A DNA stretch of 5,842 nucleotides, taken from positions 1 through 5,842 of the forward strand of contig JAKSUU010000073.1 in the NCBI GenBank assembly GCA_024408695.1, in the 5' to 3' direction. A program made the translations under genes and the position numbers. Under the pieces are notes generated by a model. The model was not told the DNA's origin. It saw only the letters and a program-made list of their open reading frames with translations, and did no database searches. This DNA is from Coriobacteriales bacterium. Its GTDB lineage: Bacteria > Actinomycetota > Coriobacteriia > Coriobacteriales > QAMH01. Shown in pieces: positions 1-5,173 of this stretch (position 1 is its first letter; each line of letters starts with the position of its first letter).

Positions 1-329
1 TCACTTTCTGCTTTGTCAACTTGAAATACATCAGCAATTAAATTAAGCAATTGCAAGTCTGTCATGTAATCGTAAATATCTGGATTGTCTGGAGTGTATG
101 CAAAAATCTCTTTACACCGAAGAGGCTGAATTTGTATTGACATACCATCAATAAAAATTTCTCCATCTTCAAATTCAAGCAGGCCTGTTGCGCATTTAAT
201 AGTTGTAGTTTTACCAGCTCCATTGTGCCCAATAAAACCATAAATTTCGCCTGGTAAAATGTGTAATGACAGATTATCGACTACTGTTTTATCACCATAG
301 CGTTTAGATAAATTTTTAATTTGCAGCAT
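1..329 (-). CDS. ABC transporter ATP-binding protein (N-terminal part; 3' end outside window)
   Basis: This is the first 109 codons of an ABC ATPase, the cytoplasmic motor subunit of a transporter; the rest lies beyond the left edge. The N-terminus MLQIKNLSKRYGDKTVVDNL has the usual aromatic A-loop (Tyr11). The Walker A motif GHNGAGKT is at residues 34-41, followed by TTIKCATGLL and a DGEIFIDG strand pair. The Q-loop position reads YTPDNPDIYDYMT (78-90), with Asp where many ABC ATPases have Gln; I recall this as common in ABC-2-type exporter ATPases with a PDxP motif. Signature, Walker B and H-loop motifs are not in the window. The start is supported by GGGAG (340-336) six bases upstream. It begins 13 bp after the M48-like gene and is probably its co-transcribed partner. 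No permease is visible, so the substrate is unknown; an ABC-2 exporter or efflux system is the best guess. Confidence 0.93.
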   Translation of the reverse strand, partial: MLQIKNLSKRYGDKTVVDNLSLHILPGEIYGFIGHNGAGKTTTIKCATGLLEFEDGEIFIDGMSIQIQPLRCKEIFAYTPDNPDIYDYMTDLQLLNLIADVFQVDKAES

Positions 330-342
330 TATTATCTCCCTA

Positions 343-1251
343 TTAATCATCATTAATAAACACAGAAAATAACTTTCCCTGCGTATTGTTTTTCAATGCA
401 TAAATACGTAAAGCTGGCACGGGCTCAAGGCTCGTAAGATTGTTATAAATAATTGCAACTTTTTGCAGACCACTATCAGTTTTTTGATCGCCTATAAAAA
501 GTTCTTCAACATTAAGATAAGTGGTGTTTTTTGGCTTTACCAACGACATTCCAAGACCTTGCAATGCATTTTCTCCAACTAATTCAGCAGCAACTCTATC
601 TGCCGAATAACACATGGCTCTATATTGAAGCGCTCCTATAAAAGGAATTTTTCGAGCAAAACAACAAGCAAAATACAGCAAAACACTCGAATGACCTAAG
701 TATATATGACCTATTTCTCTTGCTATCAAAAACTCAAGACCTGGCCAAAAAGACTCATATTCAAAATAGGATTTTGCTTGATTTGCATCCAGTCGAATTA
801 TGTATGGAGAAATAATGCCTTCATCAGAACCAGGAATGCCGCTTTTTTTGTGAGTATAAAAATATACATATGGTTCATATTTTAAACCGCACCTATGTGA
901 ATATTGATTACATATTTTAGAGACTTGAGGCATTTGCGTTTGTGAGAGCTTGACCTCAAAACTTGATGTGTTTCCGATATATTTTAAATACCCTCCAACA
1001 ATTCTAATAAAGACAATAATTAAAAGAATGATTAAAACACATTCACCGTTATCCAAACTTGCGTCAATAGATTCTTTTGGTACATCAAAAAAAGTGCTAA
1101 GAAATTGAATTAGTTCGGGGTCTTGCGGAAGTATAAAAATTAACCAGCCAATAAAAACTAAAATTGCAAGGTTGAGAGTAATAATGATGACATGAAGAGG
1201 GATTTCTGCCGCATGTCTAAATTGTTTTTTATTTTTAAATTTTTCATCCAT
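343..1251 (-). CDS. M48-like membrane protein with degenerate zinc site (putative pseudopeptidase)
   Basis: This 302-residue protein has two predicted membrane segments (about 17-41 and 70-89) followed by a domain laid out like M48 (HtpX/Ste24/Oma1-type) metallopeptidases. The core is LEFLIAREIGHIYLGH (172-187), then RAMCYSADRVAAE (211-223) and a C-terminal PALRIYALKNN (279-289) resembling the family's HPPxxxRIxxL tail. In active M48 enzymes HExxH supplies two His ligands and the catalytic Glu, and the Glu of ExxxD is the third ligand. Here the first His is Arg178 (AGA) and the third-ligand Glu is Cys214 (TGT); Glu179 and His182 remain. Both codons were re-read from the DNA and neither is a frameshift effect. 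The gene starts 3 bp after the rsmI stop (TAA GTT ATG) with only a weak AAGG 11 bases upstream, suggesting translational coupling, and ends 13 bp before the ABC ATPase. It may be a non-catalytic accessory protein of that transporter (inference). M48 relationship is likely; lack of proteolysis is inferred. Confidence 0.8.
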   Translation of the reverse strand: MDEKFKNKKQFRHAAEIPLHVIIITLNLAILVFIGWLIFILPQDPELIQFLSTFFDVPKESIDASLDNGECVLIILLIIVFIRIVGGYLKYIGNTSSFEVKLSQTQMPQVSKICNQYSHRCGLKYEPYVYFYTHKKSGIPGSDEGIISPYIIRLDANQAKSYFEYESFWPGLEFLIAREIGHIYLGHSSVLLYFACCFARKIPFIGALQYRAMCYSADRVAAELVGENALQGLGMSLVKPKNTTYLNVEELFIGDQKTDSGLQKVAIIYNNLTSLEPVPALRIYALKNNTQGKLFSVFINDD

Positions 1252-1254
1252 AAC

Positions 1255-2136
1255 TTAGTCTACCTTACTTTTAAGTTGCTTATCAATCAGCAAAATTGCA
1301 TCATAGATATCATTTTTAGAATATTGAGTTTTTTTACTAAGTTGAGATGCAATTTCCTTTTTGGAAAGTCGTGCATCTAAACCTTCAAAAATCTCTTTCA
1401 CAAAATCACTTAAATTTATGTTTGGATTTTGAACTCCAAGCTCAACACAACTAGCATAATCTATAACTATAACAATTTCACCTTTTATTTTGTCGCGTTT
1501 TTTAAATTCAGCAAATAGTTCATCTGCAGTGCCTCTAATGACTTCTTCATGAAGTTTGGTAAGCTCACGACAAATAGCAATTTTGCTATCTCCAAAAATT
1601 TCAGCAATGTTTTCAAGTGTGTTTAGTAACCTATTTGGCGATTCATAAATCACAATTGAGGTGTGCAAGTTGCTAAATCTTTTGTGAAAATCTTTAAGTT
1701 GCATAACCTGCGCGGCTTTTTTTCTTTCTAAAAAGCCAACAAAAAAGATGTTTTCGCTTGCAAACCCACAGGCCGCAATTGCACTAATTAAAGCACTAGC
1801 ACCTGGAATAACTTCAACTTTAACATTGCTATTTAAGGCATGTTCTACAAGTACATAGCCTGGGTCACTCACGCAAGGCATACCTGCATCACTGCAAAAC
1901 GAAATGTTATGCCCTTGCCTAATTTGCTCCGTAATCTTAGGAGCCATATCACGAATAGTATTTTCATCGCAACGCTTGGCAATTGTGTCTATGTTAAAAT
2001 GCTTAAGCAATTTAAGTGTAACGCGGGTATCCTCTGCAAAAATACAATCACTGTCGCGCAGAGTTTCAATCGCCCGAGGTGTCATGTCCCCTAAATTACC
2101 AATTGGAGTGGCTACTATGTACAATTTACCTTGCAT
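1255..2136 (-). CDS. rsmI: 16S rRNA (cytidine(1402)-2'-O)-methyltransferase RsmI
   Basis: RsmI uses S-adenosylmethionine to methylate the 2'-O of C1402 in 16S rRNA, in the decoding centre of the 30S subunit. The 293-residue protein is full length for the family and has its tetrapyrrole-methylase fold motifs in order: ATPIGNLGDMTPRA (9-22), AEDTR (34-38), SDAGMPCVSDPG (82-93), PGASA (111-115), YESPNRL (164-170), ELTKLHEE (191-198) and KGE (218-220). The SAM-binding loop has Met86 where I would expect Thr, a mild change. The C-terminal 60 residues, including SKKEIASQLSKK (258-269), match the helical tail seen in RsmI proteins. The start codon follows a short AT-rich leader with only a weak GATG-type ribosome site, but the N-terminal match to the family supports it. 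It is the first gene of an apparent operon with the M48-like and ABC genes, and has its own promoter. Confidence 0.97.
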   Translation of the reverse strand: MQGKLYIVATPIGNLGDMTPRAIETLRDSDCIFAEDTRVTLKLLKHFNIDTIAKRCDENTIRDMAPKITEQIRQGHNISFCSDAGMPCVSDPGYVLVEHALNSNVKVEVIPGASALISAIAACGFASENIFFVGFLERKKAAQVMQLKDFHKRFSNLHTSIVIYESPNRLLNTLENIAEIFGDSKIAICRELTKLHEEVIRGTADELFAEFKKRDKIKGEIVIVIDYASCVELGVQNPNINLSDFVKEIFEGLDARLSKKEIASQLSKKTQYSKNDIYDAILLIDKQLKSKVD

Positions 2137-2163
2137 AAAAACAATTCATCTTGCTTTTAAATA

Positions 2164-2193
2164 ATTATAACAAATACCTAGTGTTTAAGTCTA
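2164..2193 (-). promoter_or_regulatory. Predicted sigma-A promoter of rsmI operon
   Basis: Read on the minus strand, a perfect TATAAT (2169-2164) is preceded by TGT, giving an extended -10 (TGnTATAAT). A weak -35, TAGACT (2193-2188), lies 18 bp upstream. Transcription would begin near 2157, leaving a leader of about 20 nt before the rsmI ATG at 2136. The strong extended -10 compensates for the poor -35. Confidence 0.6.
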
Positions 2194-2218
2194 TAGCTAG
2201 CTTAGTAATAACATTTTT

Positions 2219-2247
2219 ACTCTTTTTAGTAGGCTAGGGTGTATAAT
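2219..2247 (+). promoter_or_regulatory. Predicted promoter of the TIM-barrel/vanW operon
   Basis: A perfect TATAAT (2242-2247) lies 62 bp upstream of the TIM-barrel start. No convincing -35 exists at 16-18 bp spacing (ACTCTT at 2219-2224 is the 17 bp position), which would fit an activator-dependent or weak promoter. Transcription would start near 2254, at the edge of the inverted repeat at 2255-2275. It is divergent from the rsmI promoter within the same 173 bp intergenic region. Confidence 0.5.
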
Positions 2248-2254
2248 ACATAAA

Positions 2255-2275
2255 GTAAGATATTAGAGATCTTAC
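2255..2275. repeat. Inverted repeat at predicted start of TIM-barrel transcript (possible operator)
   Basis: GTAAGAT (2255-2261) and ATCTTAC (2269-2275) are perfect 7 bp inverted arms separated by ATTAGAG. The repeat lies immediately after the predicted -10 at 2242-2247, where a repressor would block initiation. It could instead form a 5' stem-loop in the mRNA. No regulator gene is next to it in the window. Confidence 0.45.
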
Positions 2276-2279
2276 AAAG

Positions 2280-2298
2280 AATGTAGTAAAAATGTAGT
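2280..2298 (+). repeat. Short direct repeat AATGTAGT in TIM-barrel leader
   Basis: AATGTAGT occurs at 2280-2287 and again at 2291-2298, an 11 bp period, about one helical turn. It lies between the inverted repeat and the ribosome-binding region of the TIM-barrel gene. It may be a protein-binding site or chance in AT-rich DNA. Confidence 0.3.
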
Positions 2299-2309
2299 TA
2301 GAGTGGGCA

Positions 2310-2981
2310 ATGCTTTCATTAAAACCAAATCTGATTGTAATGTTGACACATAAGGACCATACGGTGTCTAATGCAAAGGAAATTTTTTTACAATGCAAAG
2401 ATTCCAAGGCTGAATACTGGGGTTTTAAAGAAGTTGGTTTGCCAAAAGAAGAGATGATTGAGCTTTTTGGTTTAATGAAGGAAGCAAACAAAAAAACTGT
2501 TCTTGAAATTGTTTGTTATACCGAAAAAGAAAGCCTCGAAGGTATTCAAACAGCCATAGACTGCAACTGTGATTACGTCATGGGCACAATTTTTACAGAC
2601 AAAATTAACGATTTATGCAAAAAGCACAATCTTTTATATATGCCTTTTGTAGGTGAAATTACTGGACGTCCATCTATTTTAAATGGGGAAATTGATGACA
2701 TGCTTAAAGAAGCGCAAAGCTATATTGACAAGGGCGTATACGGAATCGATTTACTAGGATACAGATATACAAAAGATGCATTTTTATTAAATAAAACACT
2801 CGCATCTAAACTTGATGCGCCATTATGCATCGCAGGAAGTATTGATAGCTATAAAAGACTGGACGAAATAAAAGAAATTTCTCCATGGGCTTTTACTATT
2901 GGTGGAGCCTTCTTTGAAAATAAATTTAATGGTAGCTTTAAGGAACAAATCGATAAAGTTTGTAATTACATTAACGACTAA
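2310..2981 (+). CDS. Uncharacterised TIM-barrel protein (ribulose-phosphate-binding-barrel-like)
   Basis: I do not recognise a named enzyme. The 223-residue sequence is soluble and reads as a complete (beta/alpha)8 barrel, with strand-like segments LIVMLT (8-13), YWGFKEVGL (36-44), TVLEIVCY (63-70), YVMGTIFT (89-96), LLYMPFVGEITGRP (108-121), YGIDLLGYRYT (144-154), PLCIAGSID (171-179) and AFTIGGAFF (194-202). The last two resemble the beta7/beta8 phosphate-binding loops of the HisA/HisF/NanE/TrpF superfamily (GS and GG turns). Charged residues at strand C-termini, Lys40, Glu41, Glu66, Glu116 and Asp147, could form an active site. An in-frame TAG at 2295-2297 limits the start; ATG 2310 follows GAG (2301-2303), while Met11 would cut into strand 1. 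The gene precedes the vanW-family gene by 39 bp in the same direction and is probably co-transcribed. A sugar-phosphate or amino-sugar isomerase/aldolase-type role is only a guess. Confidence 0.8.
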   Translation: MLSLKPNLIVMLTHKDHTVSNAKEIFLQCKDSKAEYWGFKEVGLPKEEMIELFGLMKEANKKTVLEIVCYTEKESLEGIQTAIDCNCDYVMGTIFTDKINDLCKKHNLLYMPFVGEITGRPSILNGEIDDMLKEAQSYIDKGVYGIDLLGYRYTKDAFLLNKTLASKLDAPLCIAGSIDSYKRLDEIKEISPWAFTIGGAFFENKFNGSFKEQIDKVCNYIND

Positions 2982-3005
2982 TTTTAACTTACTCTAAGGT
3001 TAAAA
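2982..3005 (+). repeat. AU-rich intercistronic hairpin between TIM-barrel and vanW-family genes
   Basis: TTTTAACTT (2982-2990) can pair with AGGTTAAAA (2997-3005), giving nine base pairs with one G-U and a six-base loop. It begins directly after the TIM-barrel stop codon. There is no following T-tract and the stem is AT-rich, so it is unlikely to terminate transcription. It may affect mRNA stability or shield the downstream ribosome site at 3009-3015. Confidence 0.35.
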
Positions 3006-3020
3006 ATAAAGGAAGACAAG

Positions 3021-3848
3021 ATGCGTCGCCGAAAACTTTTCTGTGAAATGAATCCCCTTTTTTACCGAATCTCTGAAAAAAAAGAGGTGGCAAAACGTCA
3101 TTTGAAAAATATTAAAGAGCGAAAAAAATTTGCTTCAACAAAAATAGAAGAGCCGTTGCAATTTTTGTTATATGAGCACAATTCAAACATGATTAAACGT
3201 GCACCAGGTGTTGAATTAGACTTACAATTAAATAAAGCTGTAAATATTGGTATAGCCAGTTCAAAAATAAACGGTGTGCTAATTTTACCAGGTGAAGAAT
3301 TTTCTTTATGGGATTTGGTTGGTAGCACAACAAAAAGAAAAGGTTATTTAGATGGTCGAGTTATCAAATACAACAAATTGGTGCCCGGCACTGGCGGAGG
3401 TCTATGCAATCTAGGTCACACTCTACATCTATTAGTTGTTCATAGCCCGCTAACCGTTACTGAATTTAACAAACACTCAGATGCCCTAGCACCAGACGAA
3501 GGAAAAAGGGTTCCATTTAGTGCAGGAACATCTATTGCTTACAATTATCTTGACTTTAGATTTAAAAACAATACAAATAACGTTTATCAAATTTTAATAA
3601 GAACAGAAGGGGAAGAATTATATTCTCAAATTAGAAGCAATGTTGATGACCCACACTTTTATGAAATTAATGAGGAAAATCATTGCTTTAAAAAAGAAGG
3701 TAACAAATACTTTAGGTGCTCAAAAATCTACAAAGATACCTTTAACAAAAGCAACAAAGCAAGAATTGCACACGATTTATTATGGGATAATCATTCCGAA
3801 GTTATGTTTGATTACAATTTAATACCAAAAAATCAAATAAAAAGTTAG
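3021..3848 (+). CDS. VanW family protein
   Basis: The protein belongs to the VanW family, named for a gene of unknown function in vanB-type vancomycin-resistance clusters. The diagnostic core is present: ILPGEEFSLWDLVG (88-101), GGGLCNLGHTLHLLVVHSPL (125-144), KHSDALAPDEGKRVPFSAGT (151-170) and YNYLDFRFKN (174-183). At 275 residues it is close to the length I recall for vanB-cluster VanW. It lacks a signal peptide or membrane segment, unlike larger VanW proteins that carry membrane and YoaR-like domains. The N-terminal 40 residues are very basic, and residues 205-275 form a less conserved tail. The start is supported by AAGGAAG (3009-3015) five bases upstream. No van resistance genes (ligase, dehydrogenase, D,D-peptidase, sensor/regulator) are in the window, so this is not evidence of glycopeptide resistance. 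A cell-wall role is often supposed for the family but unproven. Confidence 0.94.
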   Translation: MRRRKLFCEMNPLFYRISEKKEVAKRHLKNIKERKKFASTKIEEPLQFLLYEHNSNMIKRAPGVELDLQLNKAVNIGIASSKINGVLILPGEEFSLWDLVGSTTKRKGYLDGRVIKYNKLVPGTGGGLCNLGHTLHLLVVHSPLTVTEFNKHSDALAPDEGKRVPFSAGTSIAYNYLDFRFKNNTNNVYQILIRTEGEELYSQIRSNVDDPHFYEINEENHCFKKEGNKYFRCSKIYKDTFNKSNKARIAHDLLWDNHSEVMFDYNLIPKNQIKS

Positions 3849-3858
3849 CTTTTAGCGT

Positions 3859-3903
3859 ATTGGTACAAATTATACCTGATATTTTTTGTACCAATTGTTT
3901 TTT
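3859..3903 (+). terminator. Rho-independent terminator after the vanW-family gene
   Basis: ATTGGTACAAA (3859-3869) and TTTGTACCAAT (3885-3895) form a perfect 11 bp stem with a 15-base loop. It is followed by TG and six Ts (3898-3903). It starts 10 bp after the vanW-family stop codon, as expected for an intrinsic terminator of the plus-strand operon. On the minus strand no T-tract follows the stem, so it is probably one-directional. Confidence 0.85.
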
Positions 3904-3906
3904 AAC

Positions 3907-4001
3907 GTAATAAGCTGTATGCTAAGCAAACAATCTGCAGAAATCCTCATATTTATTTATATATAGATTTCGAAGCCGTTTGCGTGCATACAGCTTATTA
4001 C
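3907..4001. repeat. 95 nt imperfect inverted repeat between convergent genes
   Basis: The outer arms GTAATAAGCTGTATGC (3907-3922) and GCATACAGCTTATTAC (3986-4001) are perfect 16 bp complements. After a small asymmetric bulge (TAA against GT), GCAAAC (3926-3931) pairs with GTTTGC (3978-3983). Further in, GAAATC (3940-3945) pairs with GATTTC (3966-3971), leaving an AT-rich loop. It lies 20 bp beyond the gap stop codon and just after the plus-strand terminator. Neither strand has a T-tract after the arms and no flanking target-site duplication is evident. It may be a structured 3' end for gap mRNA, a barrier between convergent transcripts, or a small MITE-like element; the sequence does not decide. 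Confidence 0.7.
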
Positions 4002-4021
4002 ACAATATACAATAAAACTTT

Positions 4022-5026
4022 TTATGCGCACATATATTTAGCAAGGTCAACAACGCGATTCGAATAACCCCATTCGTTGTCATACCAACTAATACATTTA
4101 ACAAAATTGCCTGTGCCACCCATAACATTAGTAAGTCCACTATCAAAAATTGAAGAATAAGGGTTGTCAATAATATCTGTACTTACAATTGGGTCTGTGC
4201 AATATTGCAAAATGCCCTTCATTGGGCCTTCTGCGGCGGCCTTCATAGCAGTGTTAATTTCTTCAGCAGTTGTTTCTTTGCCAAGCTCAGCAACAAGGTC
4301 AACCATGGAGCCCGTAGGAGTGGGAACACGAGTCGCCATGCCATCAGGTTGACCGGCAAGTTCTGGAATAACCAAACCAACAGCCTTAGCAGCGCCAGTT
4401 GTAGTCGGAATCATAGAAACCGCAGCTGCACGACTACGACGAAAATCCTTATGGTGAACATCTAAAATCTTTTGATCGTTTGTATAAGCATGAACTGTGT
4501 TCATATAACCACGAACAATGCCAAAATTGTCATTTAAAACTTTTGCAAAAGGCGCTAAGCAATTTGTAGTGCAAGATGCATTAGAAACTATATGTTGAGT
4601 AGCTTTATCATATGTTTCTTGATTTACACCCATAACAATTGTGTTATCGACATCTTTGCCAGGTGCTGAGATTACGACTTTACTTGCACCATTGTCAATA
4701 TGAGCTTGATTACTTGCGTTATCTTTAAAGTGACCGGTCGTTTCTAAAACAATTTCGGCATCAACGCTTTTCCAGTCAAGGTTTTTGATGTCGCGATCTT
4801 GAAACGCTGGGATTTCGTGCCCGTCAAAAATAAAACTATTGTCTGTCGCACGAGCTTCTTCGTAGCAAACACCGTGGCAAGAGTCATACTTTGCCAGGTA
4901 AGCTGCACATTCTAGGTCTGATGGATTGTTGATTGCAACAACTTCGATATCTGGATCAGCTTCTGCAATTCTAAATACTAAACGACCAATACGCCCAAAA
5001 CCATTGATTCCAACTTTTAAAGACAT
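4022..5026 (-). CDS. gap: Type I glyceraldehyde-3-phosphate dehydrogenase
   Basis: This is the glycolytic enzyme that oxidises glyceraldehyde 3-phosphate to 1,3-bisphosphoglycerate with reduction of a nicotinamide cofactor, normally as a cytosolic homotetramer. The 334 residues are full length. The Rossmann motif is INGFGRIGR (7-15), the catalytic Cys152 lies in SNASCTTNCLAP (148-159), the catalytic His179 in NTVHAYT (176-182), the phosphate-binding segment is PTTTGAAKAVG (207-217), and RVPTPTGS (233-240) and WYDNEWGYS (314-322) are standard. Two cofactor-specificity regions are unusual: the Asp that usually contacts the adenosine ribose is Asn34 (AINNPSD), and the usual Leu-Pro before HKD is Val190-His191. 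NADP or dual cofactor use is therefore possible. The start follows a very strong AGGGAGG (5037-5031) four bases upstream. It has its own promoter and no pgk follows; the downstream neighbour is convergent. Confidence 0.98.
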   Translation of the reverse strand: MSLKVGINGFGRIGRLVFRIAEADPDIEVVAINNPSDLECAAYLAKYDSCHGVCYEEARATDNSFIFDGHEIPAFQDRDIKNLDWKSVDAEIVLETTGHFKDNASNQAHIDNGASKVVISAPGKDVDNTIVMGVNQETYDKATQHIVSNASCTTNCLAPFAKVLNDNFGIVRGYMNTVHAYTNDQKILDVHHKDFRRSRAAAVSMIPTTTGAAKAVGLVIPELAGQPDGMATRVPTPTGSMVDLVAELGKETTAEEINTAMKAAAEGPMKGILQYCTDPIVSTDIIDNPYSSIFDSGLTNVMGGTGNFVKCISWYDNEWGYSNRVVDLAKYMCA

Positions 5027-5054
5027 TTTTCCTCCCTAAGAAAAATAATGAACA

Positions 5055-5069
5055 TGCGAAACTTTCGCA
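5055..5069. promoter_or_regulatory. 15 bp perfect palindrome in gap leader (putative operator)
   Basis: TGCGAAA (5055-5061), one central C, and TTTCGCA (5063-5069) form a perfect palindrome, the most GC-containing part of an otherwise AT-rich leader. It lies about 10-20 bp downstream of the predicted gap start, or directly on it if the alternative -10 is used. A one-base spacer is too short for an RNA loop of the full arms, so a DNA-binding repressor site is the more natural reading. A related half-site, TGTCGCAC, occurs at 5130-5137, upstream of the promoter. It does not clearly match the CcpA, Rex or CggR consensus. Confidence 0.5.
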
Positions 5070-5084
5070 CAATTTATTTTACCA

Positions 5085-5112
5085 AATATAACGTTAAGAC
5101 GTCATATTTCAA
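5085..5112 (-). promoter_or_regulatory. Predicted sigma-A promoter of gap
   Basis: On the minus strand, TTGAAA (5112-5107) and TATATT (5090-5085) are separated by 16 bp, each matching five of six consensus bases. An overlapping alternative is an extended -10, TGGTAAAAT (5084-5076), with ATGACG (5105-5100) 18 bp upstream. Starts would fall near 5078 or 5069, giving a leader of about 40-50 nt. The spacer contains two ACGT palindromic cores (5091-5094 and 5099-5102). Confidence 0.6.
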
Positions 5113-5173
5113 AGCGGGATATCTATAAATGTCGCACTAACAAAAAACTTAAATCCATATCATAATTATAAAT

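Noticed and set aside
1192..1380. Plus-strand 62-codon open frame over the rsmI/M48-like junction
   Set aside because: It lies antisense to two well-supported genes, has low-complexity Phe/Leu/Ile composition from AT-rich DNA, and no ribosome site.
1840..2164. Two plus-strand open frames of about 85 codons inside rsmI
   Set aside because: Both are antisense to the conserved SAM-binding region of rsmI and show no family resemblance.
2226..2303. Several TAG/GAG triplets in the TIM-barrel leader, suggestive of TRAP-type RNA binding
   Set aside because: TRAP sites need about eleven (G/U)AG triplets at two- to three-base spacing; here they are few and irregular.
2234..2491. Minus-strand 85-codon open frame over the start of the TIM-barrel gene
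   Set aside because: It is antisense to a coherent barrel sequence and overlaps its promoter; composition looks like a shadow frame.
3021..3848. Vancomycin-resistance locus
   Set aside because: Only the VanW-type protein is present; no ligase, dehydrogenase, peptidase or two-component genes are in the window.
3907..4001. Inverted repeat as a complete insertion sequence
   Set aside because: It contains no transposase coding capacity and no flanking target-site duplication is evident, so only a MITE-like remnant remains possible.
3922..4170. Minus-strand 82-codon open frame over the gap 3' end and the inverted repeat
   Set aside because: It is in a different frame of the conserved GAPDH C-terminus, and its tail only reads through the repeat arms.
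5113..5173. Intrinsic terminator after the DUF2569-like gene
   Set aside because: A T-run occurs on the minus strand (around 5150-5143) but no stable stem precedes it.
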